A stretch of DNA of 14,496 nucleotides from Cellvibrio sp. (lineage in GTDB: Bacteria; Pseudomonadota; Gammaproteobacteria; Pseudomonadales; Cellvibrionaceae): NCBI GenBank assembly GCA_003524365.1, contig DQHS01000333.1, positions 814 through 15,309 of the forward strand, in the 5' to 3' direction. Numbering within the stretch: position 1 is the stretch's first letter; every line of letters begins with the position of its first letter. This document shows, piece by piece, positions 6,465 to 13,561 of this stretch. The translations under genes and the position numbers were made by a program. The notes under the pieces are model-generated. The model did no database searches. It worked only from the letters and a program-made list of their open reading frames with translations, and was not told the DNA's origin.

Positions 6465-7734
6465 TGCGCCCCCGCTCTTTCGACCAGAGCCAAAACAAGG
6501 CTATAGCATCCCAAGCAACTCTCAGGGTCCACGCCAGCGCTGCGCCAGTTAATCCCATCCAGTGAATAAAGGCAAACAGCATCGGTATATACACAACAAA
6601 CTCAACAAGGTGCAATATACCCGTTGGCTTGGCTTTGCCGTACGCATGCAATGCCGTGTAGGGAAGATAAGCGACACCGTTTATCAATACCCCAACAGAA
6701 AGAATGACTGCCAACAGCCAGGATTTCGAGGCGAAATCTTCTGATATGAACATATTCATCAAAGGATAAGCCAGCAAGGCGGCAATCAGACAGAGGGCTG
6801 CCATAGCCAATGAAACAATTTTGACGCTTTTCGCAAAGGTTTCACCAACCAACGCCGAACCCATCAACCGCTCACGCGCAAGGTTTGGCAACAAACTGGC
6901 ACCCAAGGCCCCCGGTAGTATCAATAGCCTGACCAGAAACTCGAAAGGCACTGTGTAGTAAGCCACCACTCCGGCACCGAGCAGGTAAGAAATGAAGAAC
7001 CGATCAGCATTCACCAGCAGAGGGCTAAGTAAATTCGTTACGGCCATCCACGCGCCAAAGGAAAACAGCCTCTTGCGGGTATTTTCCAGAATGGGGGCAT
7101 GCCAGAATTTGCCACTTGGGAGTTTCGCTACCAACCACACAAATAGCAGGCAACTCAACAATCGGGCCCCCACCAACCACAGGGTCACTGTCACCAACGA
7201 CTTCCCATGCAACAAGACGGCAAGCAGCGGAAACAAAAAGATGGACGCCCCCAACAACATGCGGGCGACATTGCTCGCTTGAAAGCGCTCATAGCCCTCC
7301 AGCGCCCCTCGTAAGCCATTACTGAGCGTGGCGAGGGGAATACCAATAGCCGCAATGAGCAAACTAATGAAAACTTCTTGACGCAAATCTGTCGAGACGC
7401 CCATGCCATAATGACTCAATGGGTATGCACCTAGCGTCAGGACTAGCGCCCCGAGCAATCCAGTCAAGACCGTAAACTCCAAACCGGCCTTGATGATCTG
7501 AGGTATTTCGCCTTGCCGTTGTTCCCCCAACGAGGTTGCGACTTGTTGCGTGATGGCACGGCCAAGTCCGAAATCAAAAAGACTAAAGTAACCTATTATG
7601 GTCCATAGCAACGTCAGTACGCCGAAACGCTCAAGCCCAAGCGCTGGTATCAGCAATGGAATCGTGACAGCCCCCAATACCAAGGGAAGGGCATTCCCAG
7701 CGATATTCCAGAACGTGTTTTTGCTTAACGACAT
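6451..7734 (-). CDS. wzx: O-antigen repeat-unit flippase
   Basis: A 427-residue protein of the MATE-like polysaccharide transporter family (Wzx/RfbX). It begins SLSKNTFWNIAGNALPLVLGAVTIPLLIPALG, the usual first helix, then YFSLFDFGLGRAITQQVA (49-66), where FDFGLGRA is a strongly conserved Wzx motif. About twelve membrane helices follow, with basic cytoplasmic loops and a positively charged C-terminus (SKERGRN). Wzx translocates the completed lipid-linked repeat unit from the cytoplasmic to the periplasmic leaflet for Wzy. The ATG at 7734 has an AGG seven bases upstream. It is separated from wecE by 65 A+T-rich bases, the widest gap in the right-hand two-thirds of the window, which suggests the join between two gene modules. 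Confidence 0.92.
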   Translation of the reverse strand: MSLSKNTFWNIAGNALPLVLGAVTIPLLIPALGLERFGVLTLLWTIIGYFSLFDFGLGRAITQQVATSLGEQRQGEIPQIIKAGLEFTVLTGLLGALVLTLGAYPLSHYGMGVSTDLRQEVFISLLIAAIGIPLATLSNGLRGALEGYERFQASNVARMLLGASIFLFPLLAVLLHGKSLVTVTLWLVGARLLSCLLFVWLVAKLPSGKFWHAPILENTRKRLFSFGAWMAVTNLLSPLLVNADRFFISYLLGAGVVAYYTVPFEFLVRLLILPGALGASLLPNLARERLMGSALVGETFAKSVKIVSLAMAALCLIAALLAYPLMNMFISEDFASKSWLLAVILSVGVLINGVAYLPYTALHAYGKAKPTGILHLVEFVVYIPMLFAFIHWMGLTGAALAWTLRVAWDAIALFWLWSKERGRNVFA

Positions 7735-7799
7735 GTATCAACCTGTAGAAAATTCATCCTATATGCATCATATAATTAAATATCTTGCATACACGTTAG
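7735..7799 (-). other. A+T-rich gap between wecE and wzx
   Basis: This 65-base spacer interrupts an otherwise nearly gapless gene string. The minus strand contains TATGAT (near 7772-7767), a good -10-like hexamer, but no matching -35 at 16-18 bases. It ends with AGG followed by seven bases and the wzx ATG. A weak internal promoter is possible; nothing else is recognised. Confidence 0.4.
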
Positions 7800-8939
7800 C
7801 TATTTCAAAGCGTTATCCAGTACGGCAACCACTTTATCCTGCTGAACCTCTGACAAACCAACCCACAATGGCAAACGTATCAATCTTTCCGCAATTGAAT
7901 TTGTTACAATCAGATTGCCGTGGCTTCGAGCATAACGCTGCCCAGCTGGCGACGAATGCAGGGGAACATAATGAAATACGGCGGAAATACCATTGCTCCG
8001 AAATGCCTCCAGCACCCTTTGCCGGTCAAATTCCGGAGCAAGCAGCACATAATACATATGTGCATTGTGACTGCATTCGGGCGGCACCACGGGACGCCGC
8101 AAGCCACCCCCGGCCTCCAGCGCAGCCAGCGTCTGGTGGTAACGAGCCCAGCTGGCAAGACGCCGCTGAGTGATAGCCTCCGCCTCTTCCAGCTGCGCCC
8201 AGAGAAAGGCCGCGATCAACTCTCCAGGCAAGAATGAGGAACCGACCTCCTGCCAAGTGTACTTGTCCACCTCTCCGCGAAAGAATCGACTGCGGTCGGT
8301 GCCCTTCTCACGAATAATTTCGGCACGCAACGCCAGCTCCGGATTGTTGACCAGCAGCGCCCCGCCCTCACCCGAGATCACATTCTTGGTCTCATGAAAG
8401 CTGTAGGCACCCAGATCACCAATGCTGCCAAGCGCGCGCCCCTTATAAGTCGACATTACCCCCTGGGCAGCATCCTCCACCACCATGAGGCCATGGCGGC
8501 GAGCAATCGCCATGATGCTATCCATCTCACAAGCGACACCTGCGTAGTGCACCGGCACTATCGCCCTGGTGCGCGGGGTGATAGCCGCATCGATCAGACG
8601 CTCGTCGATATTGAGCGTGTCCTCGCGAATATCGACGAACACAGGTACTGCGCCACGCAAGACAAAGGCGTTTGCCGTCGAAACGAAGGTGTAGGACGGC
8701 ATTATAACTTCGTCACCCGGCTGGATATCCAACAGCAGCGCAGTCATCTCCAGTGCCGCCGTACAGGAGTGGGTCAAGAGCGCCTTGCTGCAAGCGGTTT
8801 TGTGCTCCAGCCAGCGATGGCAACGCTGGGTAAATGGCCCGTCCCCTGCCAACATATTGCCGAAATTGGCCTCGGCAATGTAATAAAGCTCTTTGCCGGT
8901 CATATATGGGCGATTGAAGAGAATTCGCTCATTGTTCAA
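7800..8939 (-). CDS. wecE: dTDP-4-amino-4,6-dideoxygalactose transaminase
   Basis: A 379-residue PLP-dependent aminotransferase of the DegT/DnrJ/EryC1 family, matching E. coli WecE (RffA) almost motif for motif: AGDGPFTQRC (31-40), LLTHSCTAALEM (55-66), LLLDIQPGDEVIMPSYTFVSTANAF (68-92), VPVHYAGVACEMD (128-140), VEDAAQGVMSTYKGRALG (154-171) and SFHETKN (180-186) with the PLP lysine Lys185, then IIREKGTDRSRFFRG and VDKYTW. It converts dTDP-4-keto-6-deoxy-D-glucose to dTDP-4-amino-4,6-dideoxy-D-galactose (Fuc4N) using glutamate. The start is a TTG (8939) overlapping the upstream TGA, with GGGAG seven bases before it; the next in-frame ATG would remove the conserved LFNRP start. It is the last gene of the right-hand block. 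The Fuc4N N-acylation enzyme is probably the hexapeptide protein at 11026-11688. Confidence 0.95.
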   Translation of the reverse strand: MNNERILFNRPYMTGKELYYIAEANFGNMLAGDGPFTQRCHRWLEHKTACSKALLTHSCTAALEMTALLLDIQPGDEVIMPSYTFVSTANAFVLRGAVPVFVDIREDTLNIDERLIDAAITPRTRAIVPVHYAGVACEMDSIMAIARRHGLMVVEDAAQGVMSTYKGRALGSIGDLGAYSFHETKNVISGEGGALLVNNPELALRAEIIREKGTDRSRFFRGEVDKYTWQEVGSSFLPGELIAAFLWAQLEEAEAITQRRLASWARYHQTLAALEAGGGLRRPVVPPECSHNAHMYYVLLAPEFDRQRVLEAFRSNGISAVFHYVPLHSSPAGQRYARSHGNLIVTNSIAERLIRLPLWVGLSEVQQDKVVAVLDNALK

Positions 8940-9703
8940 TTCGAATCTCCCATCGGCTTACCGGCCACCAACAACAATGACCCCCCCACAGGAAATCGAA
9001 CACCCGCACTAAGCAAAGCAAATTCGATTTTCATGACAGCCTCTAAACTCCAATTGAGCCACGCCGGTATCCGGAATTCGCTCATCGGGTCCTGCTCACT
9101 CTTACTAGTTCGACGTCGGGCGAGCCACATCAATGGCAGCAAAAGGCTCACAAACGAAGTGACATACTCAATGCCGAATCCTGCATACTGAACCTTCTGG
9201 ATTAACTCAGCTCGAGAATAACGGCGCACATGGCAGGCCTGCTCATCGATCGACGACCACAGCCAGCGGTGTTGCGGCACAGTAATTAGGATACTGCCCC
9301 CCGATTTGAGTGCGCGAAACACGTTGGACAGCACTTTTTCGTCTTCTTGGATATGTTCGATCACATCAAAAGCACCGATCACATCGTAGCAGGCGGTCTC
9401 ATGCATAAGAGTGGCGTCAAGCTGGACAAAGTGGGCCGAAGGTACTCGTTGTCGTGCGAATGCCAGCCCCTCCGCAAAAAATTCGGCGCCAAATAAGGCT
9501 GCCTGGGGATGGCGTTTGCGAATGGCCGCCAAAACGAAACCCGTGCCACAACCGATCTCCAGAAAGCTACTGAACCTGGAAAGTTTCCGATCCAATACCC
9601 ACAATAACAGACGGTTGCGGGCACGAAACCACCAATGGTTCGCCTCGGCATTGGCGAGCTTGGCGAACGCAGCGGATGGAAAAGGTGAGGACTGTGAACT
9701 CAT
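8936..9703 (-). CDS. Class I SAM-dependent methyltransferase
   Basis: A 255-residue methyltransferase with ANHWWFRARNRLL (21-33), typical of the subgroup found beside GtrA and GT2 genes, motif I FLEIGCGTGFVLAAI (47-61), FDVIEHI (112-118), and the post-core segment VPQHRWLWSSIDEQACHVRRYS (142-163). Hydrophobic stretches at 183-195 and 226-247 suggest membrane contact at the C-terminus. The substrate is unknown; in this setting a sugar hydroxyl or a lipid-linked glycan is likely (inference). The start is placed at the ATG at 9703, which overlaps the GtrA stop as ATGA. The open frame continues 60 codons upstream, but that extension is Cys- and Arg-rich, overlaps gtrA and has no family similarity. 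Its own stop overlaps the wecE TTG, so three genes are translationally coupled. Confidence 0.88.
   Translation of the reverse strand: MSSQSSPFPSAAFAKLANAEANHWWFRARNRLLLWVLDRKLSRFSSFLEIGCGTGFVLAAIRKRHPQAALFGAEFFAEGLAFARQRVPSAHFVQLDATLMHETACYDVIGAFDVIEHIQEDEKVLSNVFRALKSGGSILITVPQHRWLWSSIDEQACHVRRYSRAELIQKVQYAGFGIEYVTSFVSLLLPLMWLARRRTSKSEQDPMSEFRIPAWLNWSLEAVMKIEFALLSAGVRFPVGGSLLLVAGKPMGDSN
8946..8951 (-). promoter_or_regulatory. Shine-Dalgarno supporting the TTG start of wecE
   Basis: The minus strand reads GGGAGA, six bases, then TTG at 8939. The only nearby ATG (8932) is out of frame, so this site decides a TTG start. Confidence 0.65.
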
Positions 9704-10086
9704 GAGCAAATAGGCCTGAAAACGAAGAACTTGAAGGCTAAAAATAAAAACCCTGCCACGACAAAGATGGCAACAGCCTGAACCACTTGATGCGCATACC
9801 CCAATCTGTCGACGAAGAAAATAAGCATCGCAAGATTTATCAGGTAACCGGCGGCGTGAGCGAGCAGATAACGTAAGCCACAAGCCAACGCCGACCCCGC
9901 ATAAGAGAATGTCAACGCTTTATTGAGGAAAAAACCTATGCTCATGGCCGTGAAATATAGAAGCGACATGGTTGTTTTCGGCGCAACACCAAAATAAGTC
10001 AACAGCAAGTAAACAGTATAACCAATCCCATTACTTAAAACACCGGACAAGCCATACTTTAATAGTTCTTTTACTACGTCATTCAT
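9700..10086 (-). CDS. GtrA-family four-helix membrane protein
   Basis: A 128-residue integral membrane protein with four helices (about 8-32, 39-57, 69-92 and 101-123) and both GtrA signatures, GFFLNKALTFSY (51-62) and GFLFLAFKFFVF (112-123). GtrA-like proteins are thought to move undecaprenyl-phosphate-linked monosaccharides made by a GtrB-type glycosyltransferase across the inner membrane. A GtrB-like enzyme ends at 14175 in the same gene string, four genes upstream, so the two probably work together (inference). The ATG at 10086 gives the normal family length and start. The longer frame from 10194 would add 36 residues overlapping the upstream gene. There is no strong ribosome site before 10086; GGTGAG over the upstream stop is distant, so coupling to the preceding gene is likely. 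The stop overlaps the next ATG. Confidence 0.88.
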   Translation of the reverse strand: MNDVVKELLKYGLSGVLSNGIGYTVYLLLTYFGVAPKTTMSLLYFTAMSIGFFLNKALTFSYAGSALACGLRYLLAHAAGYLINLAMLIFFVDRLGYAHQVVQAVAIFVVAGFLFLAFKFFVFRPICS

Positions 10087-10105
10087 TGCATGGCGGCGAA
10101 AAATA

Positions 10106-11029
10106 TTACTCACCGAATAAAACAGCCAAACCAAAACCCGTTCGACCATAGCCATTTCCATTATACAGCATGTATCGTTGGCCTTTATGGTCAAAAACGA
10201 AAGGATATTCGATCATCTCAGAATCCCAGCCGTCCGTTGAGACGTCAATGCACGCTTCATTTAAAGTAAGTTCCCACTTTCGGCCATCCCAGCTAATGGC
10301 ATGTCCGATGCGGTATTTTTCCCCGCTGCCGCTACGATAAGAAACCCACATTTCATACCCTCCGTGGTCGCTACGCGCGACAGTGGGCCTTGAAAAGGCC
10401 TGCGCCCTTCCGAGCTCATACGGAACAACCAACCCCTCGCGACTCCACAAATGTCCATTTTCAGAGATTGCATAATTAATTACATGCAACATTTCTCCAT
10501 TACCCGCATCCCACGTCTTCGTCGACCCGTACCACATGTGATAACCACCCTCTGAACGTTCCAGTACACATGGATATGAGAGGCTGATCGGATCAACAAT
10601 ATCGACACCCATAAAAGGGGCATCGCTATCCAATTTCAGCGTGAGGTCTGACTGGACAATTAGTCTGCCGACATCTCCCCGCCAATGACCTGCTTTGGGG
10701 CTCTGCCAACCCATAAAAAGCATGTACTGGATCCCGTTGACCGTATAACAGTTACCGATGCTTACTCCATCCGCATAAAAACTGCCCTCGGGCCCATGTT
10801 GAAAAAATGGTTGCCGGTGTTCGAAAATGACTTTGCGTTTAACAATGTCAATGTCGACGGCACCAACAGAGGAACGGTTATCTGCATCCCTGCCGCTGAA
10901 AAAAACCCGATAGACATCTCCCTCAAGCTGAACCGGCAGCGGGTTGGCCGCATGGGAGAGAAGCTTGGGGTGACTGCCATCACGTGACGGACAATACAGC
11001 AGGCCGAGCTTTTGCCATTTCGCACTCAT
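10106..11029 (-). CDS. Five-bladed beta-propeller protein, GH43/GH32/levansucrase-superfamily-like
   Basis: A 307-residue soluble protein with no signal peptide or membrane helix. Five recurring strand patterns of the type aromatic-x-M/V-(W/F/L)-(Y/F/V) followed by Ser/Gly and a charged loop are seen: VYRVFFSGRD (39-48), QYMLFMGW (101-108), GYHMWYGST (162-170), GYEMWVSYRSG (224-234) and RYMLYNGNGYG (285-295), each preceded by a YPCV-, RPTV- or YPFV-like strand. This is the layout of the GH43/GH32/GH62 five-bladed propeller. I do not see a confident set of three catalytic acids, so it may not be a hydrolase. Similar proteins occur in polysaccharide loci with no assigned role. It could bind or transfer a nucleotide sugar or glycan in the cytoplasm. 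The ATG overlaps the acyltransferase stop as ATGA, implying coupled expression. Confidence 0.7.
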   Translation of the reverse strand: MSAKWQKLGLLYCPSRDGSHPKLLSHAANPLPVQLEGDVYRVFFSGRDADNRSSVGAVDIDIVKRKVIFEHRQPFFQHGPEGSFYADGVSIGNCYTVNGIQYMLFMGWQSPKAGHWRGDVGRLIVQSDLTLKLDSDAPFMGVDIVDPISLSYPCVLERSEGGYHMWYGSTKTWDAGNGEMLHVINYAISENGHLWSREGLVVPYELGRAQAFSRPTVARSDHGGYEMWVSYRSGSGEKYRIGHAISWDGRKWELTLNEACIDVSTDGWDSEMIEYPFVFDHKGQRYMLYNGNGYGRTGFGLAVLFGE

Positions 11030-11688
11030 ATCCGTCTCAACTTCGTACTGGGTACTTGTGCACGCTCGGTAGCCTTGCCGATATAAACGCCTTCAGCTTC
11101 AGCATCGGCGAGCAGCAAGGTACCAGCGCCAATCACGCACCTCTCGCCAATCTTGATGTGGTCACGCAACGTGGCGTTCACGCCGATGAAACACTGCTCG
11201 CCAATCTCGACTCCACCCGAAATCACAACATGCGAGGCAATAAAACAGTGATCCATGATTGTCGAGTGGTGGCCGATGTGATTCCCGCTCCACAACGTGA
11301 CATTGTTGCCAATGGTTACATATGGCTGAATGGTGTTGTCTTCGAAAATGAAGCAGTTCTCACCAATCTGGCCTTGATTGAGCATTGTTGCACGAGAGCT
11401 CACGTAGCTTGCCAGCTGATAACCAAGTGCCTTGGCGGCGAGGAACTTCTCTTTCCTGAGCGCATTGATCTTCGAGTAACTGAGCGCAACGAACAGCTCA
11501 TGATCACCCGGCGGATAGTGTACAGAGAGCTCCTCGAAGGGCACTACCGGCAAATCACAGAACGAAGCCTCATCGAGATAGGCCACATCGACGGTGAAAG
11601 CAACCACCTGATAAGACGAATCGGTAGTGAAATAGAAGTGGGCGAGCTGAGCAATGTCGCCCGAGCCAAAAATCACTAGTTTTTTCAC
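11026..11688 (-). CDS. PglD/NeuD-like sugar N-acyltransferase (left-handed beta-helix)
   Basis: A 220-residue protein in two parts. The N-terminal Rossmann-like UDP/dTDP-sugar-binding domain begins KKLVIFGSGDIAQLAHFYF (2-20). A hexapeptide beta-helix follows from about residue 105 (QIGENCFIFEDNTI, TIGNNVTLWSGNHIGHHS, IMDHCFIASHVVI, EIGEQCFIGVNATL, KIGERCVIGAGTLL). The adjacent His140-His141 in IGHHS occupies the position of the catalytic base of PglD. These enzymes acylate the 4-amino group of nucleotide-linked 4-amino-4,6-dideoxy sugars. The likely substrate is dTDP-Fuc4N from WecE in the same operon, replacing the unrelated GNAT enzyme WecD of enterobacteria (inference). The acyl group could be acetyl or another. 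The GTG at 11688 is the start: it gives the family N-terminus and has GAGGAA just upstream. The longer frame from 11757 would overlap the preceding gene by 62 bases. Confidence 0.88.
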   Translation of the reverse strand: MKKLVIFGSGDIAQLAHFYFTTDSSYQVVAFTVDVAYLDEASFCDLPVVPFEELSVHYPPGDHELFVALSYSKINALRKEKFLAAKALGYQLASYVSSRATMLNQGQIGENCFIFEDNTIQPYVTIGNNVTLWSGNHIGHHSTIMDHCFIASHVVISGGVEIGEQCFIGVNATLRDHIKIGERCVIGAGTLLLADAEAEGVYIGKATERAQVPSTKLRRI

Positions 11689-11691
11689 AAG

Positions 11692-11697
11692 TTCCTC
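11692..11697 (-). promoter_or_regulatory. Shine-Dalgarno merged with the upstream stop codon, fixing the GTG at 11688
   Basis: The minus strand reads TGAGGAACTTGTG: the TGA stop of the HTTM-DCC gene (11698-11696) shares two bases with GAGGAA (11697-11692), and the GTG start follows after CTT. A ribosome terminating on the first gene would stand on the initiation site of the second, a clear coupling arrangement. Confidence 0.75.
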
Positions 11698-13558
11698 ATT
11701 TTTGGTAGGCAACCGTATAGGAAGTCTCGCAGCGCGACCTAACCGGAATTGGAGCAAAGTGGTTTCGCGCGATATCGCTATCGGTGACCAAAGGCTGGCT
11801 CAGCTGCTGGTACGTGAACGCATAGTTGCCAGCAGAAGCATGTCGCTGCTGCAAGTAGATTCGGCTCAGGTACTCGATCATCGGCCGCCACTGCTCGAAC
11901 TGGCAGCCATCCGTACCAATGACTGCACGCCGGAAGCGTAGAGTATGGCCAAAGTAGATGCGATCGGACTCGTGCATCTGCAGTCGAGAGCCGTCTGCGG
12001 CGAACAGCGGCACAGCCTCGCCGAAGTCAACGGACTTCAGCACAAACCAGTTCTCTGCCATGCGTAAATCGGTCTTGTTGAAGACGTCGATCGGGGTAAT
12101 CCCGTAGATATGGGCCGCCTCGGCACCGACATTAGAAATCCCGGCTCTACCGGCATAAGGCGCAGGTACTGAGGCAAAATAAAACAGGATGAGCAGGCAG
12201 GCGTGAAGTGCCACCGTGTGTGCGAGTCGCGACTGACCGACCTCGTCACCAACCAGTCGCAGGAACTTCCTGCGTGGAAGCACGCATACACCAAAGAGCC
12301 GTGTCCGCCTTGCTGCAATGAAGCTATAGATGATGGGCCCCAGCAGGAGCACCCTACCCAGTAGCAGTATTGGCAGCACTGGCCAAAGAAGTAACAGGCT
12401 TTTACTCAGTTGGATGTAGAAATCATAGCCACGGAAAAGCGCGCGGTCGCGAACGCCATACAGATCGGTCAGGGCTTGGCTCATATCCAGCCCAAGCTCG
12501 TTCAGCAACACCTTGTTCTCGGAGAGTGGCCGCAACCTTATCCGACCGAAGATATCGAGAAACGTGACAGCCTGAACGGTCCTGTCACACAGGTTGCAGC
12601 GATCGTCGTACAACACCTCCAGTGACGCCTTCTGATCCATTCCCGCAAACGACCAGAACAGTGCGAGCCACAGCACCACCTCGATTTCAGCGAGATAGCC
12701 GAGTTGCAGACCGAAGAACGAAAGCGCGAAGAACAACCAGCCCCAGACAATGATGTACTTGCGAAAGATGCCGCCCAAAAGAACGAACGGAAGCACCGCG
12801 GGGTACCACAGCATCATCATCCACAACGCCCTCTTGGCCAGGGCAACGGCGAGTTCACTGGAGGAAAATAGTGCGCTGAAGTGGTCATGTCCGGTCGATA
12901 TGAAGTTGTTGCTTAGCAGCAGAGGCCCAGCGCTGCCACTCATCCAAGCGGGCTCATTGAGGTGAACCGCAATGGAGTAGATGCAAACAGCCCAGTAACT
13001 GGCCAAAGCAGAGAACTTGGCATAGAAGATACTCTCAGGACTAGGCGCGCCACGGTAATAGAACAGCACCCAATGCAAAATCGGCAGGCGCTTCAGTAAT
13101 GCAGCGTCCATAGACAGGTACTTACCGGCATTTACCAGAAACAGCAGCACCGCCAACATGGCGCCGATATCGTTCCCAAGGGTCGACTTGGCAACGATCA
13201 GGTCACCGTACTGCCACATCGCCCCAACGAGGAATAACAGCGCCCACTGCGAAAACAGCCCTAGCGCCAACAGCGCCCCTGCAAGCATTTCCGCACCGGC
13301 CCACAACCCGACAGCCGCATAGCGCTCGGACTCCAAAAGCAGGCCGTACACATGAATACCGCGCACGAAGATGATCAGCCCGAACAGTATCCGCAGAAGC
13401 GCAAACTTGTTGTACTCGAAAGGAGAGCCAACCGGGAAAGCTCTAGTCGACAGACGCTGAGCAACAGCGGTCATTGCCTTGTAGAGGTACGGCGCGAATT
13501 TCACCAGCCCACCACAGACCAGTAGCGTGCCGAAGAAGAACCAACTCACTACCCACAT
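11696..13558 (-). CDS. HTTM-like polytopic membrane protein fused to a DCC (DUF393) thioredoxin-like domain
   Basis: A 620-residue protein. Residues 1-305 contain about eight hydrophobic segments (2-20, 52-74, 83-101, 104-115, 129-144, 180-199, 243-263, 269-303) and resemble the HTTM fold of vitamin-K-dependent gamma-carboxylase-like bacterial proteins (FALLRILFGLIIFVRG; YGDLIVAKSTLGND). Residues 313-430 are a DCC/DUF393 domain with EVLYDDRCNLCDRTV, whose CNLC motif (Cys321, Cys324) is the thioredoxin-like active site, ending in ARRTRLFGVC. A further helix (445-463) leads to a soluble tail of about 155 residues with WFVLKSVDFGEAVPLFAADGSR (504-525), like the terminal domain of HTTM proteins. 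The reaction is unknown: DCC proteins are annotated as thiol-disulfide oxidoreductases without firm biochemistry. AGGA lies eight bases before the ATG at 13558; three bases separate it from the upstream methyltransferase. The setting in a glycan locus is unusual. Confidence 0.75.
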   Translation of the reverse strand: MWVVSWFFFGTLLVCGGLVKFAPYLYKAMTAVAQRLSTRAFPVGSPFEYNKFALLRILFGLIIFVRGIHVYGLLLESERYAAVGLWAGAEMLAGALLALGLFSQWALLFLVGAMWQYGDLIVAKSTLGNDIGAMLAVLLFLVNAGKYLSMDAALLKRLPILHWVLFYYRGAPSPESIFYAKFSALASYWAVCIYSIAVHLNEPAWMSGSAGPLLLSNNFISTGHDHFSALFSSSELAVALAKRALWMMMLWYPAVLPFVLLGGIFRKYIIVWGWLFFALSFFGLQLGYLAEIEVVLWLALFWSFAGMDQKASLEVLYDDRCNLCDRTVQAVTFLDIFGRIRLRPLSENKVLLNELGLDMSQALTDLYGVRDRALFRGYDFYIQLSKSLLLLWPVLPILLLGRVLLLGPIIYSFIAARRTRLFGVCVLPRRKFLRLVGDEVGQSRLAHTVALHACLLILFYFASVPAPYAGRAGISNVGAEAAHIYGITPIDVFNKTDLRMAENWFVLKSVDFGEAVPLFAADGSRLQMHESDRIYFGHTLRFRRAVIGTDGCQFEQWRPMIEYLSRIYLQQRHASAGNYAFTYQQLSQPLVTDSDIARNHFAPIPVRSRCETSYTVAYQK

Positions 13559-13561
13559 CCC

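Noticed and set aside
7598..8173. Plus-strand open frame of 191 codons across the wzx/wecE gap
   Set aside because: It is antisense to the conserved ends of wzx and wecE, shows no family resemblance, and its composition is that of a shadow frame.
8394..9191. Plus-strand open frame of 265 codons antisense to wecE and the methyltransferase
   Set aside because: It lies opposite two confidently identified coupled genes, has no recognisable motif or ribosome site, and is the expected complement-strand frame of GC-rich coding sequence.
9704..9883. 60-codon N-terminal extension of the methyltransferase
   Set aside because: It overlaps the conserved GtrA coding sequence and is Cys/Arg-rich and unlike the family; the ATG at 9703 with an ATGA junction is the natural start.
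10087..10194. 36-codon N-terminal extension of the GtrA protein
   Set aside because: It overlaps the conserved end of the propeller gene and exceeds normal GtrA length; the family start is MNDVVKELLKYG.
10984..11679. Plus-strand open frame of 231 codons opposite the acyltransferase
   Set aside because: The minus strand encodes clear hexapeptide repeats here; the opposite frame merely mirrors their periodicity.
11689..11757. 23-codon extension of the PglD-like protein
   Set aside because: It overlaps the upstream gene, is basic and without similarity, and a Shine-Dalgarno directly precedes the GTG at 11688.
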